Shown: in pieces, positions 9,819 to 18,770 of the stretch | How positions within the stretch are numbered: the first letter of the stretch is position 1 | Layout: every line of letters begins with the position of its first letter | NCBI GenBank assembly: GCA_012862575.1 | Contig: BLSF01000031.1 | Coordinates: forward strand, 186,001-250,000 | DNA from: Parietichytrium sp. I65-24A | Lineage: Eukaryota > Sar > Bigyra > Thraustochytrida > Thraustochytriidae | Reading direction: 5' to 3' | Length of the DNA: 64,000 nt | Program-made: the position numbers and the translations under genes | The notes under the pieces: model-generated | Database searches by the model: none | Told to the model about the DNA's origin: nothing | Seen by the model: the letters and a program-made list of their open reading frames with translations, nothing else

Positions 9819-11324
9819 ATGAAGGACGTGTCAGAGGAGGAAGACATAGCTGCCGCACAAGCTCTGTGGGAGTTTTCCGGGTCCCCTCCACCAAAACATC
9901 CGATGACGTGGTCTCCTTTTCACGAAAAGATCTCGGCCCTTCCGCCAGATGTGCGAGACGGGTGCGACGAGAACCATCTCTCGACCTCGATCCAGGACTC
10001 CCCAAGCAACTCACTTGCTGCGTCGCCATTTAATGCTCTGAGCATTCCTATCACACCGATTTTGGGAGACGGGGAGGGCAAGATACAGAGCCCAGAGACG
10101 CTTAGCGGACTTTCCATGGGTCCAGATCGCATCTCGGGTCATCTAGACGGTAAAAGGAAACTTTTTCACGGTCCAGACGATAGCCCGCCGCAGAGCTCGA
10201 TGAAATCAGAGCCTTACTCGACCGCAGAGGTTCTTGGTGGTATCCGTGCTCAACCAGGCCGACGAAAAGTCACTATTCAACAAAACGAATTTAGGAACCC
10301 ATCCCAAGGTGCTCCGCGCACGGAGTCGCCACCCTGCGAATTGCGGGGTGCACTAGAGCAGATTTCCTCTGCAGTGGACAAAATTGAACGCAGCCAGGGC
10401 ACACCGCTGAATCTGCGAAGCTCTGTCGCCGGGGATAAGTCCTACACTCCACAAACGATGGCATCGTCCCCCTCGACAATTCCAATGGGCGCTTCACCTG
10501 ACTCGAGTGCTTCTATTGGCGCAGGACGAAGGGACACTCCGACTTTGCAGCGCCAGGCCGTTTTGGGTCGGGCTGGGAGGGATTCTTCGAACCACCCGAC
10601 TGCGCTTGCAACGAACAATGGATCTGACCGCAAACACGCACCCTGCAATTGCAAGAAAAGCAAGTGTTTAAAACTGTATTGTGAGTGCTTTGCTGCCAAA
10701 GCATATTGCCAGGGATGCAACTGCCTGGACTGTTCAAACAACAGCGAGAGCGAACCTGCCCGGCAGCAAGCGATTGCAGCAACTCTTGAGCGAAATGCGA
10801 ATGCGTTCAAGCCCAAGATCGTTCCCTCTGCCGGAACGGATGCTACCAAGCAAGTCCATTTGAAAGGATGCCATTGCAAAAAGTCGCATTGCTTGAAAAA
10901 GTACTGTGAGTGCTTTATGGGCGAAGTTCACTGCCGCGATATTTGCAAATGCGTTTCTTGCAAGAACTTTGAAGGCAGCACGGATCTGAAGCGCAGAAGA
11001 GGCGACTTGGGCCGATCAAATTCGCTGCACTCGACGGCCTCCACGGCGTCCAAAAGTAGCGGAGGTGCGCGTGCAATCAAGGGCCCAGCCACATCAAAAC
11101 TAGCAAACGCGGCGACGACTTTGTACAATTTGGGTTCGCGACCCGAAACCCTCGACACGTCTGGACTACCCCCACGCCCGAAACGCCTTCAATCAGGAGA
11201 CAGCGACAGGACGCATACATTACCAATCTCCAAGCGAAAGAAAACTATGAACCGTTCGTATGAGTCACACACAAAGGAATCCGCCGTAGTTGGCCCGTTC
11301 TCTGCGCAAACAATCGCGAAATGA
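9819..11324 (+). CDS. Tesmin/TSO1/LIN54-type CXC-domain DNA-binding protein
   Basis: Single exon of 501 residues. ATG 9819 (AAAAATGA) is preferred because the in-frame extension upstream begins only at GTG. Two Cys-rich CXC motifs lie at about residues 267-305 ([16 protein letters not shown]) and 348-386 ([16 protein letters not shown]), separated by the conserved spacer [10 protein letters not shown]. This is the CRC arrangement of LIN54, tesmin and plant TSO1/TCX, which binds CHR-like promoter elements. LIN54 does so within the DREAM/MuvB cell-cycle complex. The N-terminal 250 residues are Ser/Pro-rich and disordered. A basic KRKK segment near the C-terminus could be nuclear targeting. DNA binding is well supported; which complex it joins is inferred. 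Confidence 0.92.
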   Translation: MKDVSEEEDIAAAQALWEFSGSPPPKHPMTWSPFHEKISALPPDVRDGCDENHLSTSIQDSPSNSLAASPFNALSIPITPILGDGEGKIQSPETLSGLSMGPDRISGHLDGKRKLFHGPDDSPPQSSMKSEPYSTAEVLGGIRAQPGRRKVTIQQNEFRNPSQGAPRTESPPCELRGALEQISSAVDKIERSQGTPLNLRSSVAGDKSYTPQTMASSPSTIPMGASPDSSASIGAGRRDTPTLQRQAVLGRAGRDSSNHPTALATNNGSDRKHAPCNCKKSKCLKLYCECFAAKAYCQGCNCLDCSNNSESEPARQQAIAATLERNANAFKPKIVPSAGTDATKQVHLKGCHCKKSHCLKKYCECFMGEVHCRDICKCVSCKNFEGSTDLKRRRGDLGRSNSLHSTASTASKSSGGARAIKGPATSKLANAATTLYNLGSRPETLDTSGLPPRPKRLQSGDSDRTHTLPISKRKKTMNRSYESHTKESAVVGPFSAQTIAK

Positions 11325-12397
11325 GTTCCAAGCAAGGTTCTTGATGCGTCTTCTCAGTCGCTCCACCTTCTAATTTGCAATTTGGACTTGGAAAAAGGTG
11401 GTTGATTGGTTTTACTGTTAGTGGGATGCAACTTGCTTGGGAAACAACACATCGATGCTTGTGCTTATGAAAACCGGTGTTGACTCTTCAGCTCCTACCT
11501 CAAAATGGGATGTATAGTTTTTCGGGACACGAAGTTCCTTAGCGCCACTGCATGTCTTTTTTTTCATTCCAAGAAGAAAAATTCACCGTCAAATTTATTT
11601 TGCTTTGTTTCAGTTCTCAAAAACAACATTTTACCTGGAATCCTTTGTTCGACGAGTCTGAGAAAATGCGTCAAGGACGTCTATCCGGGGAATCTATCCG
11701 GGGATCTGGGAATCAGGGAAGTGAGGAATTGGTTCCTGGTAGTAGGACTCAGTATCAACTCGGTACCTCGGTAAGCAAAGCAGGCTGTGCTGAGGATGCT
11801 GAGATTGCTGAGAATCATATATCCCCCAACGAAACGGTAGAGAACAGCGGTAGAGGTGCATTTGATATTGTAACTGTCAAACATCAGATTGCCTGGTCAT
11901 GCCTGGTCAGTCGAGTGTCTCATCAATGCCCGGACCCGTGCTCGGGATCTTTGGACCATTTGCTTCGCCACGATAGCTGGCTCATCATGATGGCGCCACA
12001 TTCCACCCAATGTCATTCATTCCCTGCTTTCCCCGTCACAGTGTTTCATCTCGCTGTCAATCTCATTGTCAATCAACCAATCTAACATAACAGTAAAAAG
12101 AAAGGACTCGGTACTGACAATGAGTACTACTCACATCAGTAGCACTACTTCATAATAGCACCGTAGTGTTGGCTGTGAGATCTCTCGTGAGACTGTGGAC
12201 TCTGAGGAGCTGTGACAGCGTGGCGTTGTTGCGTTGTGGCAGTGTGGCTTTGTACGTACGTGCTGCGAAGGTGCCGTCTTTTCCAGCAAAGCTGCGGTCT
12301 ACTGTACCATCACGCACCGACCGAGGCGAACTTGCCTTTGCCGTCTTGCGCCGCGCGTACCGTCCGTTTGACTGCTCGTGTGAAGAAGGAAGGAGCC
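11325..12397. other. Spacer and promoter of the GPR180-like gene
   Basis: No supported gene. A 177-codon plus ORF at 11552-12085 contains no recognisable domain and lies in AT-rich sequence; I reject it. CGGTACC- and GGTACTGA-like elements occur near 11760 and 12110. The in-frame extension upstream of 12398 (from a GTG at 12212) is Cys/Arg-rich and unlike a mature N-terminus. Confidence 0.45.
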
Positions 12398-13834
12398 ATG
12401 AAGTCGTTAGCCTGGCTTCGTGTTGCCGCAGTCGCCTCGCTAGCCGCGTTGGGCTCGTCGAAAACTGTGAGAGGAAATTTTCAGTTGGAGGCTGGAGACT
12501 TTGACAGTGGCCCAGAGTTCGAGATCACAAAGTACAGCTTTGGGATCGGGGAGAGCAAGATCGACGGCAAATTCACCTACAAAGATCCGCACACATGGAT
12601 GACCTCTCCCGCGCTATATCTTTTCAAGGATGACAACTGGGAGAAATACCACACCGCACCGGCATGCACGGATAAGGTTGCTCTCGCTCAGGCCATGATC
12701 CCTATTGGAAAGGTAACTCAGAGTCATCACGATATTCTCCACGTGGGCGAGGGTCGCGCCAATCACTCTGCCATGAGGGATCTAGACAATGGCATGGTTG
12801 AATGGGAGTTCACTTGGGTTGTCCAGCATACTGTTCGCACCCACGGCTGGTTTTTCATTGTCGCGGATTGCGCTTTGGAACAGTACAACGCAAAAGTGCC
12901 CCCAATGACCTTCGAGCTTCACTTGTACAATCCTGGAAGCACCCACCTTCCAGCCGACGAGCACGGCCTTCCAAAAGTCTATCTTTTTACATTTGTGTCC
13001 ATGTCAGGCTACCTATTCTACCTGCTGACTCTTCTTAAGGCTCATTTGGAAGAAAGCAAAAGGATTCATTTGGTGGTGCGCCTCCTTCTCACTGCATACA
13101 TTGTCCAATTGCTCTCGTTCGCCTGCGAACTAGGCCACTTGCAAGCTTACAAACACAATGGCGAAGGAATCTACGTTTTGGACCTCTTCTCCGAGATCTT
13201 TGAGGGTTTGTCACAGACCCTCATCTCATTCGTGCTCATTTGCCTCGCAAGCGGTTGGACCTTGGTGGAGACTTCTGTGGACCAAGCCCGAGCCAATAGT
13301 GTGGCTACTATGTTTAGCAACCCGGCATCCCTTCTGAAGGGACCGAATGTTGGTGTCTTCCTCCTGATCGTTCTCGTAGTTGCATCCATGCTGCTACAGA
13401 TTGCGAACAAGTCCTATGATGATGACTTCTCCAAGTTCCATGACCACGAGAGCACCCCTGGCAGGATTCTTGTTGGCATTCGCTTTTTCTTGGGAATCGC
13501 TTTCGTTTTTAGCTTGCATTTTACGATCAGATCACAAGCTCAGCGCGGCGGGGACCGACTGGTTGCTTTTCTAAAGAATCTCATGCTCTTTGGCGGGCTC
13601 TGGTTCTTGTGCTTTCCTCTCCTTGTATTTTTAGCAGGCTTTTTTGCTCACTATTTGCGTCATCGCTTTGTGACCATTGGAGTTATCCTCCTTCAGACAT
13701 TGTCGTTGGGTATATTAGGCCACCAATTCATGTCTCAGCACAGTACTTACTTTCGGCTATCGACACTCGCTGACAGTGGAGTCCTTCCAGGTGCTGGGGG
13801 GCTGGTGCGGGCACCCAAAGTCAGCCGTGACTAG
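12398..13834 (+). CDS. GPR180/TMEM145-like seven-TM protein (intimal thickness receptor family)
   Basis: Single exon of 478 residues from ATG 12398 (GCCATGA context). The start is followed by a typical signal peptide, MKSLAWLRVAAVASLAAL. A luminal domain (~25-190) ends in the WFFIVADC motif. Seven hydrophobic spans follow near residues 194-215, 222-248, 267-290, 316-338, 356-378, 395-417 and 424-447. This layout and the Cys-containing pre-TM motif match the GpcrRhopsn4 family (GPR180, TMEM145), which sits in Golgi/post-Golgi membranes and has an extracytoplasmic GOLD-like fold. No G-protein coupling can be read from the sequence. A related alternative is the GPR107/TMEM87 branch. Confidence 0.82.
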   Translation: MKSLAWLRVAAVASLAALGSSKTVRGNFQLEAGDFDSGPEFEITKYSFGIGESKIDGKFTYKDPHTWMTSPALYLFKDDNWEKYHTAPACTDKVALAQAMIPIGKVTQSHHDILHVGEGRANHSAMRDLDNGMVEWEFTWVVQHTVRTHGWFFIVADCALEQYNAKVPPMTFELHLYNPGSTHLPADEHGLPKVYLFTFVSMSGYLFYLLTLLKAHLEESKRIHLVVRLLLTAYIVQLLSFACELGHLQAYKHNGEGIYVLDLFSEIFEGLSQTLISFVLICLASGWTLVETSVDQARANSVATMFSNPASLLKGPNVGVFLLIVLVVASMLLQIANKSYDDDFSKFHDHESTPGRILVGIRFFLGIAFVFSLHFTIRSQAQRGGDRLVAFLKNLMLFGGLWFLCFPLLVFLAGFFAHYLRHRFVTIGVILLQTLSLGILGHQFMSQHSTYFRLSTLADSGVLPGAGGLVRAPKVSRD

Positions 13835-14194
13835 TTCTTTGCACAGATATCACGGTTGTTTTTATGATAATGAAAAAAATGGAAACCATAGCTTTAACTT
13901 TTTTTCGCTGCAACACAGATTCAACTTTTGTTACCCGTGCTCGCAATTTTCGTGGAACTTATGTACCGGTACCCAAACACAATTTTGCAAGCACGGGCAC
14001 ATGTGGTAGTAAGAATGTCTCGCACAGATTCCAGAGCTGGTTTAAAAAAACGATGAAAAGATTAAATTTATACGTCCGAGGAATCATGTACAAAACTTCC
14101 CTGATCGTGACCCCGTGCGTACCTTTCGGGAAATCAAGACGATTCGAACATAATTGCCCAGGCAGGGCAAAGTTAAGAAGCTTTACTAGGCAAG
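13835..14194. other. Convergent 3' spacer
   Basis: 360 bp between the stop codons of the GPR180-like and TTLL genes. It is AT-rich and holds a GTACCGGTAC palindrome at 13963-13972 and A/T-rich 3' UTR-like sequence. No gene seen. Confidence 0.5.
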
Positions 14195-16354
14195 CTAAGA
14201 TTGGCCTGGTTTGGAACCTATACAGAGACCGGCAAATGAAAGCGTTTGAACTCGTACAGCACAAGTTTGACGGACCGGCTGCTGGAGAATGCGACCTCGC
14301 GTTAAACTAGCCTCGTCTTGGCGCCCTTCCGCACTTTCGCGGCGAGCAGACCTCCGAATAGATTTCTCAAAAGGCTTGAGATTCGCCACACGAGGAAGGG
14401 GCGGCGGCGTGGTCTTTGGCTTGCTCTGCTCCGTAGAAAGGCTCTTTCGCAGCTTGTCCAGAGAGTCATCCCCCTCTCTTACTTCGCATTTTGAGCTTCT
14501 GCTTCCCCAGGCTGGCCTATGCCCAACCATAGCTTGGTGCTTCTCACGCACCAAATCCATTTGGCGCCGCTGCTCCTCCACAGCCTTCCTCCGCCTCTCC
14601 GTGACTGGAGATTCTTTGTAAAGGGCTGGACGGTATGCCTCGATCCGAGAATAATTGGATGCATAGGGAGAGTCTTGTGTGTATGGCAGTATCCTTTTGT
14701 AGTCGCCGCAATGCCCATCTTCGAAACGAGTGCGCAGTCTCTCCACTTTAGCGTCCAAGTCCTCAAGTCCACTTTCTTTCTTTTGCGTGAGGTATCTTCT
14801 CGAGATCATCTCGTTTATCTTTTCACGCTGATCTTGCGCAGTGCGAGCGCGCGAAAGAGATTCTCCAGCTAGCAAGTCGTCTGCGTCGATGGAGCCAAGA
14901 ACGAACGCCTCGTGAACCACCCGGGTTTTGATCCGTGTATCCAGCTCAGAGTCGATGTGAAGTGACGGGGAGTGATTAACCTCTATCACCCATGGCTTCA
15001 ACTTGTCGTCAAGCATCACATCGAAGCCGAGGATTTCGAAACAACGAAAACCCTGGTTGGTTTGAGCCCGTGTGCCTTCTGAGGGAAAGCATGCCTTGTA
15101 TTCCTGTCTCAAGCTCGGCTGTATTGAAAGCATCGTCTTTGTAACAATGTCCTGTATATTGTCCTTGAGCTTCTCTACATCCTTGCCCTGTCCTTTCAAA
15201 TACGCGTACAACTTAGACAAGGACCACTTCGTCTCAACTCCTTCTTTTATGGAGAAGTCGAACGACCCCTTCGCAGCCTCCTTTTGGCTGATTTGTATGG
15301 CATCAAAATATGCTGTGTGCGCTGAAGCATCGTATGTTCTCCGGGGCTTACTTCTTTTGCCACGTTTGCCACCCTTCGCGCAACAGTCCTCGCCTTCCTC
15401 GCAGCTGGTATCCCCTTCGCTCCCTTCACCATCGGAATCACTTTCTTCGTCTCCGCTGTCACTATCGCCAGAGCTGCGGCCCGAACTTAGCGAGCTCTGC
15501 GGCTCAGAGGATTTCACATTGACGTTGTGTTTGTTGATGGCGTAGTTTGTCAGGTGCATAAATCTCTCATGCAAGTTATCCCTGTGAGGTTTTGAGTACT
15601 TCTCGGTGCAAAATCGGACAAGCCCTTCTTCGTGCTGAAAAGCTCGCAACTTTGGGGAGCAGGATGTCACGGCTACATATATGCGCAAGTCAAACTTGTA
15701 CCCGCGAATTAAATAGGGATTGTCCAGGTACTGCTGGACGGCGAGTTGTGTTCCGTCCTCAACGTCGTCGAGCTCTTTCAGGTCATTCGTGAGAAATATC
15801 CCCTGCCCTTGGCATCCTCCATCCGGCTTGGCAATTAGAATAGGCCTCTGCTTCTTCTCCAGCGTTTCTTGCTGAAACCAAAGCTTCAAACGATCCTTCT
15901 CCTTTGGAAGACAAAAAGTTCTTGGGTGAAAGTCATATAGGTCGGGGTACTCCGTTGTCAAACGATTAAAGGTCACTGCAAGTTTACACTTTTGACAGAT
16001 CTTTGACATCCCAGGGAAATGGCTCAATTTGTGGAGTGACGACAATCCCGAGATGTGAGATTCCGCGGTGATTCCGCCGCAATCAAGCCAGGACATGTTG
16101 AAAGCGTCTTTCTTTCCGTTTACGATCTGCCACCCCAGACCACGGCAAACTCGACGAACAACCTTGTAACGCGTCCTGTTCAGATTAGCGCTGAGCTTTG
16201 GAACCGCCATGATACTTACATTTTCCAAAAGCTCTTCTTCCAGTGCGTCCTCGTCTTGGTTGGACTGAACATTCTCGCCCCTCCGCTCAAGCGGTATCTG
16301 ATCGTCGCCCTCTGCCTTCTCCCCGCATATTGTCTTGTCTTTGCTGAAGTCCAT
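14195..16354 (-). CDS. TTLL: Tubulin tyrosine ligase-like polyglutamylase (TTLL6/13/4/7 branch)
   Basis: Single exon of 719 residues; the start ATG is at 16354. The TTL/ATP-grasp core spans about residues 50-480. It shows KPDGGCQGQGIFLT (nucleotide-binding loop), NPYLIRGYKFDLRIYV, FMHLTNYAINKHN and the metal-binding GFDVMLDDKLKPWVIEVNHSPSL. These match glutamylating TTLLs that act on axonemal microtubules. A highly charged Ser/Asp/Glu then Lys/Arg insertion of about 60 residues interrupts the core after the HLTNYAINKHN motif. The region after the core is basic and helical, as in the microtubule-binding extension of TTLL6/7. Glutamylation versus glycylation cannot be settled by eye, but the HLTNYA motif and overall layout favour glutamylation. 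Confidence 0.9.
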   Translation of the reverse strand: MDFSKDKTICGEKAEGDDQIPLERRGENVQSNQDEDALEEELLENVSIMAVPKLSANLNRTRYKVVRRVCRGLGWQIVNGKKDAFNMSWLDCGGITAESHISGLSSLHKLSHFPGMSKICQKCKLAVTFNRLTTEYPDLYDFHPRTFCLPKEKDRLKLWFQQETLEKKQRPILIAKPDGGCQGQGIFLTNDLKELDDVEDGTQLAVQQYLDNPYLIRGYKFDLRIYVAVTSCSPKLRAFQHEEGLVRFCTEKYSKPHRDNLHERFMHLTNYAINKHNVNVKSSEPQSSLSSGRSSGDSDSGDEESDSDGEGSEGDTSCEEGEDCCAKGGKRGKRSKPRRTYDASAHTAYFDAIQISQKEAAKGSFDFSIKEGVETKWSLSKLYAYLKGQGKDVEKLKDNIQDIVTKTMLSIQPSLRQEYKACFPSEGTRAQTNQGFRCFEILGFDVMLDDKLKPWVIEVNHSPSLHIDSELDTRIKTRVVHEAFVLGSIDADDLLAGESLSRARTAQDQREKINEMISRRYLTQKKESGLEDLDAKVERLRTRFEDGHCGDYKRILPYTQDSPYASNYSRIEAYRPALYKESPVTERRRKAVEEQRRQMDLVREKHQAMVGHRPAWGSRSSKCEVREGDDSLDKLRKSLSTEQSKPKTTPPPLPRVANLKPFEKSIRRSARRESAEGRQDEASLTRGRILQQPVRQTCAVRVQTLSFAGLCIGSKPGQS

Positions 16355-17011
16355 TCAACTGTGTCTCAGCCTTCGGTATTGAACCCTGAACCCTCTGGAA
16401 ATCTACGCGCGGCTTTTCTGTAGTCAGCACCCCTTCTGCAACCTGCCCTTGGTGCGCGCAATCTGCGAAACCTGTCTCGGAAGCTCAGGCTTTCACAGCG
16501 GAGCTCTGCTGAGCATGTGTATTTCTTGCCTGGTTTGTGCAGAAGTAGATCATGTGACCAGTACTTCACTCTGTCTAACAGCACGAACTGTACTAACCAC
16601 GCTATTGCTATGAGGTGCAATACTAGTACTAGTACCGTCCAGATGAGCATAAATACTAGTACTCGCTCAGAGCCAGCTCGCAAAAATCAGAATTCAGAAA
16701 ATTGGGTTATGCTGTTATCATGATAAACGTTAGAAGCAAGGTGATCCGTTGGAGATCATCCAGACTCGCACCCGGTGACTTGGACTCGGACGGCCGTGAC
16801 GGCCACGGTGCCATGCCGTTACCAGCAGCGGCAGTCCTTTCCTCTGGCGGTTGACATTGAACCATGGCTCGCATCGTTCACGGGACCATCGCCGTCGTTG
16901 TGCGTGAGTTGTGAAAGGCTCGGTCTCAGAAGTGGACTGTGAACGTAAAACCAGGCTCGTTACATGAACATAAGAGCTCAAAATGATAAGAGCTCAAAAT
17001 GAACACGACTA
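16355..17011. promoter_or_regulatory. Spacer holding the TTLL promoter
   Basis: 657 bp between two minus-strand genes. Near 16619-16670 there are tandem ACTAGTACTAGTACCG and AATACTAGTACT units, and near 16688 a CAGAATTCAGAAAA element. Two imperfect copies of AAGAGCTCAAAATGA lie at about 16970-17000, just after the F-box-like stop. No gene seen. Confidence 0.5.
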
Positions 17012-18094
17012 CTAGTGCTCAGAAAGAGCATGGCTACATTCCGCCAACGATCTCGATATGTTCACGGCCATCGCATGTAGAGCTTCCCTTTGCGCTTCAA
17101 ACTCTCTTGGCTGTCGATATATGCGTCGGGAATGGTATGACGGAAACATAGGTGGACCCTCGAGGATTGCCCTTAGCACCGGCGAATCCAGGGCGATCAT
17201 TTTGTCAGCGTCGCGCCCTCCGCCAATTACCCTTTGTATGTGTTTTGTGCTTATCCATAACGATGAAGAACCAAATATCGACGCAAGAGCAGGTCTCATC
17301 TCTCGATAGTCCGGGTGCATGACAGCCAACTCGTAAAAAAAACCTAGGAAACCTGGCTCTGACCTGAGAGCGAGTTCAGCACTCGATAGCGCCATGTTGT
17401 CACCGTAGCACATGGCTGTGTTGAATGCTAAGAAATTGAATTCATGGGTGCGGAATCCATGTCTCCGAAGCGTCACAGCCATGTCGATATCAGAGACGAA
17501 CACGATTTTGCGAGCAACAGCCTGCGCAGCAGCAGCTACGAGGCCGGAGCAGAAGTAGCAAAGCTGGCCAGAATATATTGCCGTTCCACCTTTTGACCCT
17601 CGGAGAAGAGCATGAATGTTGTCGAGATTGTTGTTCATGAAAAGCAGCTCTGACCTGACTCTCGATCCCAGTTCTTCGCAGTACTTCTTTTTTAATACAA
17701 CATACTTGCAAAAGCGACTATTCGCGCGAGGCGTTTGGTTCGATCTTAGGAAGTGTGAGGATAGAATGTATCTCTCCCACGACACCCGGGAACCGTGGCT
17801 ATTCTGAATCATCGCCCGGTTCGCTCGAGATGTGCTCTCCAAGTTGCAGAGCGACCGAGCATCAAGAAGCTCCAAAACGAGGTTCTGGACGTCCTTTGGC
17901 AATGAATTAGGCTCACAATTGCCCATTTGTCGACTGTGTCTCGGGGCCACTCGGACCTTGAGATGTGTGAGTGCTTCAACCAAGGTCCATCTCTCGACAC
18001 CCAGGCAGTAGGTTCCAAAATGCACGCACAGAGCAAGCGCCCATGCCTCAAGGAGACCCCAGGCGAAGACACTGCAGCTCTGCGCCATCCCCAT
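17012..18094 (-). CDS. F-box-like protein with unrecognised C-terminal domain
   Basis: 360 residues from ATG 18094; an internal ATG at 17926 (giving MGNCEPNSLPKDV) is an alternative start. Residues ~64-100 (LPKDVQNLVLELLDARSLCNLESTSR) fit an F-box: a Leu-Pro opening, two amphipathic helices and a Leu/Ser-rich end. F-box proteins recruit substrates to SCF ubiquitin ligases through Skp1. The remaining ~230 residues, including repeated Ala/Leu helices and the motif FYELAVMHPDYREMRPAL, do not match a family I recognise. The N-terminal 56 residues are hydrophobic and might be untranslated. If translation starts at 17926, the MGNC end would be a candidate for acylation. Confidence 0.65.
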   Translation of the reverse strand: MGMAQSCSVFAWGLLEAWALALCVHFGTYCLGVERWTLVEALTHLKVRVAPRHSRQMGNCEPNSLPKDVQNLVLELLDARSLCNLESTSRANRAMIQNSHGSRVSWERYILSSHFLRSNQTPRANSRFCKYVVLKKKYCEELGSRVRSELLFMNNNLDNIHALLRGSKGGTAIYSGQLCYFCSGLVAAAAQAVARKIVFVSDIDMAVTLRRHGFRTHEFNFLAFNTAMCYGDNMALSSAELALRSEPGFLGFFYELAVMHPDYREMRPALASIFGSSSLWISTKHIQRVIGGGRDADKMIALDSPVLRAILEGPPMFPSYHSRRIYRQPREFEAQREALHAMAVNISRSLAECSHALSEH

Positions 18095-18770
18095 TTCGGT
18101 TCTATGGCCGCTCCAACCCGGCCATCAAAACTCAAAAGTTCAGAAAATTCAGAAACTTTTCGGAACTCGAGCTACTCGGACTACTCGGAACACGTGGACA
18201 CCTGCGACCACGTCAGTACTGTTTCCCTTAGAATGTATCCCAACCAGTACTAACAGTACTAAAACTAAAGTGGCTATGAAAGGTAGATAAGCCTACCAGA
18301 CGCTGTCAGTATGTGTACGTACTACTCACCCCACTATGGCTCACTGTCGCTAGCCTCCGCTGTGTAACAGTACTTACTCCTAGACACTAACACACCACAA
18401 ACAGAAAGTGTTACCTGATCAGCTAGCTGATAGTTATGACAGACAGAAACAGGAGCCAACGAACAGACGAATGCTCGTTTAATCCGTTGGCGCCCGCCCC
18501 GGCGAACTTGCATTCGACTCAGACTCACTCGACACTTCGCGGATCTTCAAAGTTGGCGTAGAGGTAGCACCGCGTTGCGTCGCGTTGCATTGCGTTCGAT
18601 CCTGCGTTTGGCGCCGAGAGTCACGGAGACGGAGACGGTAGTGAAGGTTGCTGCCCATTGCAACGTTGAACGAGGCAGGCGCTGCGATATCCCGCGATAT
18701 TCTGCCAAGAAACAAAGACAGTTCGGAGGGGCTTGGCGCTTCTTACGAAAGACAGGTTGAGGCCTTCAGA
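18095..18770. promoter_or_regulatory. Divergent promoter, F-box-like / WW-DM10 genes
   Basis: 676 bp. It holds a TTCAGAAAATTCAGAAAC element near 18138, an ACCAGTACTAACAGTACT element near 18247, and short CGCGTTGCGT repeats near 18572-18595. The frame of the plus gene is open back to a TTG at 18648, but no ATG occurs before 18771. Confidence 0.45.

Noticed and set aside
11552-12085. 177-codon plus ORF after the CXC gene
   Set aside because: No recognisable motif, AT-rich context, and no coding-like composition.
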